Source of the DNA: Struthio camelus
Lineage: Eukaryota > Chordata > Aves > Struthioniformes > Struthionidae
NCBI RefSeq assembly: GCF_040807025.1
Contig: NC_090942.1
Span: 69,582,911 to 69,646,910, forward strand
Direction: 5' to 3'
DNA length: 64,000 nucleotides
Positions 14,973 to 25,622 of the stretch are shown in pieces. Position 1 is the stretch's first letter; each line of letters begins with the position of its first letter. The translations under genes were made by a program, and so were the position numbers. The notes beneath the pieces were generated by a model. That model saw only the letters and a list, made by a program, of their open reading frames with translations. It had not been told where the DNA came from and did not search any database.

Positions 14973-15917
14973 CCACTGAAGAGTGCTTAGGTCTGGATAA
15001 AACACAGCAGCCATTGAAACAATTCAGGACAGAAAGTGGAAGAAGTCAGAATGTAATTACGCACATAGGAGTGGTCACATAGCCAAATGCCAATGTTTGT
15101 GTAAAGTGACATGTTGTCTTTAATAACCACAAGTGTGGTCAGGCACCCATTTATTTCCTCTGAAAGACAACATGTTGAGCAGGTCAGCACCCTCCGGCAT
15201 TATGCCGAAACACTGGGTCAGTGTTGACTCAGAGGAGAGTTCCACTGACTAAGTCACCCACATCGCTTCCTGAAGGACCCTGGGTTTTCCTTGGAGTATT
15301 GACTAGACCCAGCATTGCCGTGCTGGAGAGACCGGATGAGATCATGACCTGAAGTGGTCTGGCTGCAGTCAAACATAAGGAGATATTGAAAAAACACTTA
15401 TTGTAAGAGCTAGATGGGTATTGAGCTTTCTGGGGATTTTTTTTTTTTTTGAATGATTTTTGTCTTGAATTACGGATCTTCAGGAAAATAAAAATAAAAA
15501 AAAAAAACAAAAAACCCCTTCTTTAACTAACTTAGTAATAATAGCATGGTTTTAAAAGTACTTGTTTAGCCAGTGCTGACTATATGCTTACACAGCTACC
15601 TCTGGCCTGGGAAAGATCGAAACCACAATGGCTAAGTATAGAGGCCTCTAAAATATCTTCATATATACAGTGCCTGAATACACAAACAGAACCAGTCTCT
15701 CTTCTGTCTACAGGAGCAATATTTTCCATAGGATTTGTATTGACAGAGATTTCCCCCTGGAGTTATGCTTATTTATTAAAATAAAAATGAACCCCCTGTG
15801 CTGAACCCCATTTCACAGCCACCTTCAACCTGATATAAGAAACATAATCTCGTCCTGAATAAAAGTAGGCACCTTTTCTTTCTGTGGTGGAGTAGGCTCC
15901 TGACTAGGGATTATTTG

Positions 15918-15971
15918 AAAAAAAAAAAAAAAAAAAAAAAAGGGGTGGGGTGGGGTGGAAGGTATGGGGGG
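15918..15971 (+). repeat. A24 run followed by G-rich quadruplex-like tract
   Basis: Twenty-four A residues (15,918-15,941) pass directly into three GGGG runs separated by single T residues, with a fourth run of six G at 15,966-15,971. The spacing satisfies a relaxed G-quadruplex pattern on the plus strand. No gene lies nearby. Confidence 0.7.
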
Positions 15972-17104
15972 ACTATTGCCAGGGTTTCCAGCCCTGGCTC
16001 CTGAGAACAGCTAGTGCATGAAGTGGAGAAATTCTCCCTTCCTTGAAGCATGGTGGGGTCCATGTACTAAGGAAGCAGCCAGAGCCATACTGGATGCTGG
16101 GTACGGTGAAATTCATTTGCCTCTGTAAAGAAAGCACATCTGTATGCGATGTGGAGCTTGCTGCTGAGATGAACTCCTGTTTGCATTTGGTACTTTGCAG
16201 TCTGTTTTCTGGAGTGCAATGCCATGTCTCTTTTGCAGCCTGACCCTTGACTTCTCTGTATGGCTCCCTTTAAGTCTTTGACTTAAACTGCCGCAGTTGC
16301 TTTTGGGCAGTTGTGGGCAAAGCAGTTTTCTGTTCTTCCTCTGTGAGTGTTATACCTCAAATATGTTCCTGCTGATTCCCAGCTGTGGGTTAGTTTTATA
16401 CTGACACAACATATTCTTGTGTAAATGACAGATTTGTCTGAACTGGGGTTAGCGCTACTCGGTTTGCACGTAGCTGTAGGCAGTGCATGACATTGTTCTG
16501 GTGGGAGTGACGTCCTGTCCAAGTCAGGAGGTGGTAGGAGTGGCACACTGAACGTCTGCCCAAATTATGTGCTCCAGGGAGCAACACCTGGCTTATGAGA
16601 CGTGCAGATGTTGCGTAGGTCTGTCCTCAGATGCTTGTAGATTCGTCTATCATTTCGACCGTGATTATCTTTCTGGCTCAGGATTGCTTGCTAGCATACT
16701 AGCAGTCCTGGAAAGCCCCCAGCTTTCATAATAATAAGAACTTGTCCTTCCTTTTTGGATAAAGCTGCTTCTTTAAATGTTTGTAACAATGTGCAGCTGA
16801 ATATATAGGCAGTTCTTTCAACACAGAACCACTGTCAGACATAATTTGTCTGCAGTTACTGGACCCAAGCTGCATTTTTAAGTATTTATTTCTACAAGGA
16901 CCATTCTTCAGGGAATGGGAATGGAAAGGAACAGAAATGAACATGCTCTAGGACCTCCTCTAGTGTTGTCTGCAGGCTCTGACAGCTTTTCTGTGCTATG
17001 TCCTAAGCACGGCAGTATCAGTGCTTATATTCTAGACTTCTTTGACTTCCATCCAAAGGTCTCAAGTGTTTTATGAATTTCCATTAATTAGCTTTTCAGT
17101 TCTC

Positions 17105-17215
17105 ATAGATATATATTAAATTGAGAGCAGCTGAGACGCAGAAGGGTGGTAGAACTTGCCTACAGTCATACAGTAAGCTAGGAACAGAATCCACTCTGTT
17201 ACCTTTCCTCAAAGG
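17105..17215 (-). repeat. Possible MIR-like SINE remnant
   Basis: Contains, in order, segments resembling 'gaggcacagagagg', 'acttgcc..gtcacacag' and 'gaacagaatccac', which are landmarks of a complemented MIR element. The copy is eroded and its ends are approximate. Confidence 0.4.
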
Positions 17216-18969
17216 TACTAGCCACCAGAAGCTCCCATGGCACTCTGGGATTTCTGAATGCTTAGTGGTGTGTGTGGTGTGGGGTTCTTTTTTTTGTTGG
17301 TGTGGATTTTTTTTTTTGTTACAAAATCAAGTCGTACGCATTTACTTCATCTCACTGCCACTGATGCCCATTGTGTGGCATAGCTACAGATGAGGGCAAT
17401 ACGACGTGTAGATTTTTCCCTCTGTTTGTGATTGTGGGGCATCCTATCCTCGTGACAGAATTGACAAGAGCTGATAAAGTTCAGAGATCTGTAATGCTCA
17501 TGTTAGGACAGTTTTGTGCAGTGTATAGCTGAAACAGGAACGGTCCTAATTGTCACCTTGTCGGTCTCCTCTTCTCCCTTAAATCATAGAGTTGCACTAG
17601 AAAAATAAGATCCTTCTACTTTATGCAACTGTATATGAAATGCGGGTCATCTTCAGTTGTAGTGAATTGAGCATATCCCACTCGTCACCATTGGTGGCCC
17701 TTGTGTAGGGGACAGAAATATGGTCCCTGTTGATTCCTGTAGAGAGCACTGCTGACAGATCAGCCAGGATGCAGTATGAGAGAAGATAAGGGAGTGGGGC
17801 TTCCAGGAGTCTAAAAAAGAAAGCAGTGGGAATGCTGGGGCAGAGGAGGAATATCGAGTTATCTCCATGACTTGGGGATCTTGGGAACAAATCACAAGTG
17901 GCGAGTAATTAATCTCTATAATGTCCCTATGAGCAAGTCACTTTAAAACATTGGGATTCTGGATTCAAATCTTGCTGGTCACAAACGTTTGGGAGGATCA
18001 TAATAGTTTCCAGACATGTTTGTCATACGTCTAAAAATCCACTAGTATAATACAGCGTGATAGCTGCATTATAGTTAGGCTTTTTCCAAGAAAAGTCCAG
18101 CACAGAAGTGGAGCTGAAGCATGTTACCTTTGAGGTGCATCTGCAGAGAGTTGAATAAGAGGGCTGAAGGGAAAGGAGTTGTGTTCAGGGCTGTAAGAGG
18201 TTGCCCTAGACAGGACAGTAATTAACTGTTTTCCATTGCCGCTTGTGGAAAGCAGAAAAAATATGCTTAATTGGCATCCAAAAAAAAAGGATTCAGGTTG
18301 GATTGGTAGAAAAAGTATTACAAGTACACTGGAACTGGTTAAGCAGGGGAGCTGTAGGCTATGCCTTTGTTGGAGAATTTTAGGAATGAGTAAGATAAAC
18401 CTTTGTCAGGAACGATCTAAGTATACTTGATCCTGCCACAGTGCAGAATGTTGGACAGTGATCTCTGGAAGTCCCCCGTGTTTCAAGGTTACTGTAACTA
18501 GGGCCTTTCAAGGTTACCCATGGATAGCAGGCTACGTATAAATAGAAAGATGAGGAACTCCATGGGTGAAGATTGCCTGCAGTGCTTTGGAACGACAGGC
18601 CAGGTGAAACAGTAAGTTGTCAGGAACCAGTAAAGGATGGCTCTCCTGTGGAGTTACGCCTGGTGTATAGTTTATTAGGGTGAAAAACATGGAATTGGAG
18701 CTGACTCTTCATCTAACCTTCCATTTCTAGTACATGAGTGAATTATACAGGTCCCACACTGCACTACAAGTGAGTGGTGATTCTGGGTCCCTTGTTGTTG
18801 GATATTGAAGCTCTCAAGCCATCTGGAAGAGCAGGCTTGCCCGTCCTCTGAAAGTTGGGCCGTACAGAGTGTCTTAAAGAACATCAGCCCTAAAGAGCAA
18901 TTTTGAAAATGCTTGGCCATTAGTCCTTTTATCTCACCAGCTTAAAACTCCTCTTGACCAAAACAGTGT

Positions 18970-19020
18970 CCTGGTATTACAGATGGAGAGAATGATGTAG
19001 AGAGAGGTAAAAGACCTGAT
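18970..19020 (-). repeat. Possible short MIR-like SINE fragment
   Basis: An 'attacagatgg' block is followed by 'agagagaggtaaaagacctg', which resembles the complemented centre of a MIR element. It is truncated next to a C-run/A-run simple tract at about 19,030-19,058. Confidence 0.3.
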
Positions 19021-21584
19021 CCCCTTCCCACCCCCCCCCCCAAAAAAAAAAAAAAACCCCACAACCAAATGACATTTAGGCAGTATTTAAAATTGCAAAA
19101 TCAGAACCCCCAGCTTAGACACCACCTAGCTCCTGGGGGCATCTAAATTCCAGAAATGCCTCATTTGCCTTTGTGTTCATTTGTCTTTTTTATTTAACAC
19201 CCCTCGGGTGCTGAGTGTTGTACTTAACGTGCCTGCCCAACACTGCTGGAGTCTGATCATGATCCAGAAACAAAGCATCCTGGCCCCTCGGCCTCCTGAG
19301 GCATTTTCAAAGTGCACCTAGCACACACGGACATGATAAGATCCAAAACACTGTGACAGCTGCCACTTTCTTTTAAAACATCTTCTTATATAGCAACCAA
19401 ATGGTTGGGATGCTCAGGGCTCAAAGAACTGCTTCTGTGTTTTATCCAACAGCTGCTTTATGCACCATACGGAAAGTTTCCAGAAGTAGAGACAGGCCCT
19501 GAGATCAAATGCTGATAGTCCATAGTCATTCCTTTCCTTGTGCACTCTTCATGTTGCAGTGAATCTTGAATAATCATCTGCACAATCACATGGCTTAGGT
19601 GGGAGTAGTAAAGAGTGGCCCTTGCCTGAGGGCTGATGGTTAGCCCCTCCTCACGGAGGGGAGAGGTGTAGGTTTGAAGTGCCACAAAGAGAGGAAGGAA
19701 TTAAAGTAGGTCTCCTGCTTCCTCAGGCTACTGTTTAAAAGTAGGGCAGACCGCTGCTTTCTCCAGGTAGGGCTTGCTTGTTTGTTCGCAGCTCTTTGAC
19801 AGCAGAGGTGAAGCATTCTACTTTTGGGGACCTGGATCATGTGTGAGTCTGAGCAGGATACCTAGCTCCTCAGGCAGGGGAGCCAGTGCTCCCCCACCTG
19901 CAGCATTTCTCTTTTAGCTGTCACACGCCAAGCGTGCTGACAAGAGGTGGCTCTGTGCCTAGCAAGGAGTTGTTTTGGAGCCTCTGAGGTGTCAAACTCT
20001 TCCCAGAGACTGTGAAAGCACTGGGGACCTTAACCCTGGTTTCCGCCCTTGGAGCAAGAGTCTTAAAAGCTGGGTGTTGCAGTGCATGTCTTAGGTGCCA
20101 AGTCTTTTTTGGAACTTGCTCTAAGTGACTTGTGCAAGGCCTCCTCCATAATAGGTTTGCAGAGCCAAAGCCCAACCTTACGGCCTATCCAGTGGACTAT
20201 ATCCAAGCTTATACTTTGTTTTTTCAGTTCAGTGAGGCTCCCAGGACTGGATTCAGTTGCTTTTTCTTGAGCTATTACTAATAAACTTCCAGTATGCAGT
20301 GCTGCTTCTGTGAAGAAGCTTTTCTGTTGGCCGCACAGTGCTGGCGTGGGACTTCTCTAACCTGAAGCCTGGAGCCTGCCATGTAGGACAGAGAGGAGTC
20401 TTGCAGCTGAGATGAGTGGTGGTTTCTCTGGATCCAGCTGCAGTGGTTTAGGTTTCTGGCTGAGTCTGTCTGAAAGCGGCACAGAGCAAAACACAAAGAG
20501 AGGGAGGATCGTAAGTACCCCCCATTCTCTCCTGATAATCCCTTAAAAAATAATTGCAGGCCTAAACCTCTGGCCTCCAGCAAATTTTCCACTCGATTAG
20601 AGGCTTTTGTGAAGCTGGGGAAAGGGACACGCAGACTTGCACATTGTGCCGCTGCCCGAAACTTCCAGCTGGGATTTTTTCCATCAAAAGGGGATTTTAG
20701 TAAAACCATTATAAGGGGCTTAGTCACAGAAAAGCAGTTGAGCTGAGACAGGGGTAGATTAGCTTTAACATGCTTGTTTTTGGCACTAGGGACAGGGGTG
20801 GAAGTTACACCCAGGCGCTCACATGCAGCCTCCCTCTGTCTGTCTGAGTTCCTGGCAGGTGTGTGAGGGAGATGTCATCCCTGCGCGCTGTGTGTGGAAA
20901 TGTCTGTGATAAGAGGAAGGGAATGGATAGCCCAAACACAAGTTCTCACACTGCGGTCTGCCTCTCCAAAGCAAAAGTCACTGCCATCTGATCAGAGTCT
21001 GGTGTGGTCTGGGTAAGTTTGCTAACGGACAGGTGCCTCTCCAGAAGGAAAATCATGATGGGCAGTACCGTTTGCAATCTTAAGGACCATGTCCTGACTG
21101 TGCCTTTGATCCATGTGGGTGGCCCCTGTGAATCACTCCTGAGACAGTAGCCGTGAGGATGGAGATGGCCAGAGCAGCTGGTACTGTTGCAATCTGAGCT
21201 GTACCTGTTTTTGCGACTAGACATCAGCCTTCTGGACTATCAAGGCACCGCTTTTTGTCAGCTCTGCGTTTGTTTTGTGAAACTCCCTGTTGCTTGAAAT
21301 GAAAGCTGCAATGGCTGAAGAATGTGAAGAACACTTTGTCAGAGAGGTTCCTGTTTTTGGGATCTCTCCTACAACCCACGCTCATGCATCCAAGCTTCTG
21401 GTGGCCCTGGGTGGCAGAGCCTGGTATGAGAATAATAAATAGGAAGAAGTCCTGTACACTCAGCGTTTCTCTGTCCTGATCCTTCCTCTCAAGTGTTACA
21501 TTAGGCTGGAAAACTCATTTCTGTTTTTCTTCCTAGCCAAGTAGTGCAGGCTGGCAGAACTCGGGATTGGGTAAGGAGGTGGAC

Positions 21585-21705
21585 GCTAGACACTGTTCTG
21601 CCACCGATCTGTTGTATAACCTTAGTCAGGTTGCTTCCACCTCTTTTTCTGCATTAGGGATGATTCTTCCCTCTCTGATGTCTGAGCATGTAAGAACTAA
21701 TTATT
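21585..21705 (+). repeat. MIR-like SINE remnant
   Basis: The plus strand carries 'ttctgccaccgatctgttg' followed by 'ataaccttagtcaggttgc', then a pyrimidine-rich block and 'gcattagggatgattc'. These match the order of the conserved core of MIR (ctgccact..gctgtgtgacc, then cttgggcaagtt, then the Py-rich and ggggataat parts). It is old and interrupted. Confidence 0.5.
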
Positions 21706-22649
21706 AATTCTAGTAAATTACTGGGTATATCTGCTTCTGACAAAGGTGCTAACATTGTATCTCTAGCAGCAGTGTTAGAAGTGTAAAAAAAAAAAAAAAA
21801 AAAAAACCCAAAACCTAGGTTCAAAAAAGGACATGCACACATGCACATATAGTCCTAGATTCCTTAATCGTTAGGGGGTATCTTACAGAGTAACTGCCAA
21901 CAACATAGCAAAGCCCAGCAAACAAAACTGACCTAAAATAATCCAAGTATTAATTTAAGTGTAATCCTGCTCTGCTGCTATTTTCACACTTGCACACTTT
22001 TCAAAAAACCCAAGAAAATAATTTCTCCATGTCAAGCTAGAAATGTCAGAAGCTTTGGGCTATCCACGACTAGGCTTTATGTAAAAGTGCTAAATCTAGA
22101 CTCAGTAAAGAGCCTTACTAGTTGTCTTATCTGTACCAAAGAGTGCCTAGCGTGTCCTTTTCCCTACTCAGACTGTGGCAGGGAAGAGTATGGAGAGAGG
22201 TGGTGCTGTTTCTGAGCTGTTTGGGGCTTTTCAAGTCAAAACAGATTTTTTTTTTTTTCTTGAGGCCCACAGACAGTTCAGGCCCTGAAACACAAGTCTC
22301 GTACACAATGATGAGATGTGGTGTTTACTCATCAGACAGCTATTTTCTGTGCACCAACTTTGTTTCCACTTTGCTTTTAGGTGCGAACCTGTAGAGGTCT
22401 TGTCCGCCCTCAGAGAGAGCGCAGGGGCGTGCTTGAATGAACCAGCAGGGAAGGAAGTACTGATGGTGACGCAGCTCCCCGCGGTCTCTTGCACAAGCTG
22501 GCGTATCGGGGTGAAGACTGCGTTATCTGTCTGGGAGGGAAATCTAGTTTTCAGTAGCAGGCAAGCAGAGGAGACTCCAACCTCAAGCTCTGTTAAGTCA
22601 TGGACGGCTTCAGTCGCCCCTCTCGCTCTGCGTTCATCGTAACAAGCTT

Positions 22650-23860
22650 GACCTTTGTGGTCTTTGCTTAAGCAACGAGCTGCCAGGCAGGTGGCAGGGA
22701 ACCGCAGCGGGTGTCTGAAGGCCGGCGGTGGTGGCAGGGCCGCGCTGGCCACCTGCAAGCGGGCAGGAGAAGGGCGCAGGGCGCGGCGGCAGGCCTCGGC
22801 ACAGCGGGCCGGCCTCGACCTCCTCGCAGGCGGTCTCGCCGAGGGCGTTTTTTTAGTTAACGCCGCCCGGTCTGAGCACCGTTTGCGCCAGCTCTGGGGG
22901 CAGGTTCGCCCGCGGGGCGCCCCAGGCCGGCGCCGGCCGCCGCCGAGGGCCACGCGTGTCCGTGCCCTCCACCTCCTCCGTGCCGCTTGCCCTCTCCTTT
23001 CCCCCGCGCCCGGCCGCTGTCCTTGCGGGGGCTGCGGGCGGCTCCCGGCACCGCCGAGCGGCAACGGCAGCGGGGCGGCGCCCGCTCGTCCGTTAACACG
23101 CGGCGGCGGCCGTTAAACGGCCCGGGCGCCTCTCTCCGCGGCGGCGGCGGGGCCCCAGCGGGCCGGGCTGGGCTGAGCCGGGCCGGGCCGGGCCGGGCGG
23201 CGGCACTCGGCGGGCAATGCTGCCGCCTGGCGGGGCGGCGCCGCGCCTGCAGGCGCCGGGGGGGAAGGGGTGCCACGGGCAGCCCCGCCGGCGGCCGCGG
23301 CGCCTCCGCTGCCCGCCCTGGGATGGGGGGCGCCGCCGCCGCCGGCGGGGGGCTCGGCGGTGGGGAAGAGGGGCGGTGGCCGAGCTCGGTCACGCCAGCG
23401 CCCGAGACGCTGCCTGGGTGGCAGGGTCTCTTATTAATGACCGTCTTTACTGTGGCTTTGTCCCCGCCTGCGCTGCTAGGGGTTTGCCAGGCGAGCGGCC
23501 CGAGGGGCTGGGAACGCTGGGGCCGAGCGGCCGAGGACATCGCTCGAGCCGCGCCGCGAGGCCGGAGACGGGGAGCTGGTGCCCCTGTGGGGCCCTGCGA
23601 GGCCTCCCCGCTGGAGGAGTGGGTCGCTTTGAGGGATGGGTGCCCTTCAGTCGGGTGCTGGGAGCGCCACCGTAGCCACGGTGGGAGGAGACGGCGGCAG
23701 GGGTTTATCGCTGCCGAGCCCTAGGCCTTTTTCGTTCCCCGGACCCGGAGGGAGACCGCTGGCTACGCGGCTGTCATCGGCGCGCCCGGGCAGCGCTACG
23801 CGCCTTGGGCGCACGGCAGCCGGCCTGCTGGAGTTAACCCAGGCGTTGTGAAGTCTGGAT
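22650..23860. promoter_or_regulatory. CpG island with no recognised gene
   Basis: About 1.2 kb of very GC-rich DNA, dense in CG dinucleotides and with many GGCGG (Sp1-type) boxes, stands in AT-rich surroundings. Long open frames on both strands here (up to 277 codons on the minus strand) are what GC-rich DNA gives by chance and show no known domain. In vertebrates such islands usually mark promoters of broadly active or developmental genes. Candidates are an unannotated lncRNA, a distal first exon for WNT5B (transcribed rightward through the antisense of FBXL14), or a leftward transcript. The direction cannot be decided from the sequence. A CCGGG tetramer tract lies at 23,178-23,197. Confidence 0.75.
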
Positions 23861-24583
23861 GGACGTGTTGTATGGGTGGACGGTGGGGAAGGAAAGGAAG
23901 AGGATGAACCTCGGGCAGGATTTTTTTTTTTTTTTTAAGGTCAAGGGACCATTGTTTTATCTTCAGATCACTAAACTGTGCCTGGAGATGGAAGAATCGA
24001 GGGAAGGGAAATGACTAGGAACTGCCCCTTTCTAGATCTGAGCATATTCGGTCCTGCAGCCAAGTAGGAGTTTATGTCTCTATAACCCTCTCATGTGAAA
24101 ATACTTGCTCAGGGCATGTGTCTAGTCCCCAGTATTAAACTTCTGACACCGTCTCCAAAACACACCCCTGGTTTTAGGAAATATTTGAAGAAAATCCTGT
24201 TTCCATTCATCTTCCTGTCATAAGGACAGGTCAGAGACAGATTTTTTTTTGAAATCTTCACAGTGCTATTTCAGGTTGGACTGGCATTTAGCTAATGCAT
24301 TTGGTAGATTTAATTAAAGGAGGGGGAAAGCACTTGTGTCACTGCCAAACGTGGCTGGAATCTAAGTTCTGGCATAGGAGCCTGACAAACCCTCTCCAGC
24401 TCTTTATTTCATGCAGCTTAGGGCTGGGGAATTCAGCGGGAAGGACTCTATGGCTGGCCACGGCAGGGAGCATTATGCAACCGAGCCAGCAGCTTTGGCG
24501 TGGTGCCTAGCTGACGTCCTTAGGGGTCCTCAAATACTGCCTGAACCACCCAGTTGAGTTTATCGATTATCTTTTCTCCACAG

Positions 24584-24627
24584 AAGGCACTATGAAAGAG
24601 CTGCTGGCTAAAAGAGTGGGATTTAAG
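24584..24627 (+). other. Candidate 44-nt exon (unconfirmed)
   Basis: A pyrimidine-rich stretch ends in CAG at 24,583, giving a good 3' splice site. Forty-four bases later AAG|GTAGGA at 24,627/24,628 gives a fair 5' splice site. The enclosed segment starts an open frame at an ATG (24,592) coding MKELLAKRVGFK, which I do not recognise. The position, about 0.75 kb past the orphan CpG island on the same strand, would suit an internal leader exon of a rightward transcript. It could equally be chance. Confidence 0.25.
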
Positions 24628-25429
24628 GTAGGAACAGGAGAGGGAAAAACAAAGGCGTACCCTGTGCTAGAACGAACCCTCATGTAGTGAGGCTGCCAGA
24701 TCTAAGGGACAACTACCTCTGAGCTGTTAAGGGTAGCTTGTGTTAACTTCTAGTTTCAGTTCCAAAAACTTTGGGTGTCTTGGCCACCCAGCTCTCGCTT
24801 TAACTCTTCCCTAACTGCTGAAGAGCAGGTTCAATAGTAAGTTATATAATATTCTGCGCGGACCATCTCTTGTCCTAACACAGACCCCAGTCAGTTTGCC
24901 TGAAACTGATCCCGAGACCCCAGTTATTTATTAACGGGGAAACTGAAGCCCCTGGAATTGCCACAGCAAACAGCTTCAGCAGAACCAGCAAAGTGGGGTG
25001 AGATGGTATAAAAATGCGTAAGTCTTTCATGCTTAACCCTGGGTAGCACAGACCTCCCATGTGCTAATCCAGGGCAGTAGGACCCAGGTGGAGCCTCCTC
25101 CTTCCCCCCATCTCCCCCTTCCACAAATGTGGTCTTAGAGGACCAGGGAGAGGAGCCAGCCACAGGCTCCAGCCAGGGGAGCAGCTGCTACAGCAGACCA
25201 GGGACCCTCGCACACTCAGCGACATCGCTGCAGCTTGTGAGCCAGCTTCCCCCTGCCTCTGCCGCTTGATCCCCAGCCTCCTCCTCCTCCTTCTCTCCTG
25301 CTGGGGTACTTTTCTTCCCCTTTGCTTCACACCCGCTCTGCTCCACTTTGTGCCACCACCTGCATAAAACAGGCTGGGCAGCTGGTGAGCCCCCAGTATG
25401 TTACCAGCCTCCGTGTCCGGCTTGGTAAC

Positions 25430-25622
25430 ATAGGGTAGCAGAGGAACACTGGAACAGGTTGCCCAGAGAGGTGTGGAGTCTCCATCCTTGGAGAAACTCA
25501 CAAGCCATCTGGACACGATCCTGGGCAACATGCTCTAGGTGGCCTTGCTTGAGCAGGGGGGTTGGGCTAGATGATCTCCAAAGGTCCCTTCCAGCCTCAA
25601 CCATTCTGTGATTCTCATTCTT
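25430..25622 (+). mobile_element. CR1 LINE, 5'-truncated 3' end
   Basis: This is the characteristic 3' UTR end of avian CR1: 'aacactggaacaggttgccc', a 'tggagtctccatccttgg' block, 'tgctctaggtggcc', 'gggctagatgatctcc', 'aggtcccttccagcctcaac', and a terminus of ATTCT-like units (about 25,608-25,621). The family is known for extreme 5' truncation, for target-primed reverse transcription, and for ending in an ATTCT-type microsatellite rather than poly(A). Only about 190 bases survive, with no coding part. It is the least diverged interspersed repeat in the window and the best single pointer to a bird. Confidence 0.93.

Larger units (their letters stand above)
1..22640. other. Intergenic region without a supported gene
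   Basis: I see no conserved coding sequence on either strand. Every open frame is short, lacks a recognisable domain, and is not joined by convincing splice sites to another conserved frame. The content is AT-rich unique DNA with scattered old SINE remnants (listed separately) and long A or T runs. In other vertebrates this side of FBXL14 leads to ERC1, whose last exons encode a conserved coiled-coil C terminus. I looked for that signature and did not find it, so ERC1 should end to the left of the window or its 3' UTR may reach in. Non-coding RNA exons cannot be excluded by eye. Confidence 0.6.

Noticed and set aside
1..22640. ERC1 3' exons
   Set aside because: Expected from synteny, but none of the conserved ERC1 C-terminal coiled-coil peptides is present in any frame.
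22231..23064. 277-codon minus-strand frame and overlapping plus-strand frames in the orphan CpG island
   Set aside because: Arginine-, alanine- and proline-rich products typical of random GC-rich DNA. No conserved motif, and several frames overlap each other.
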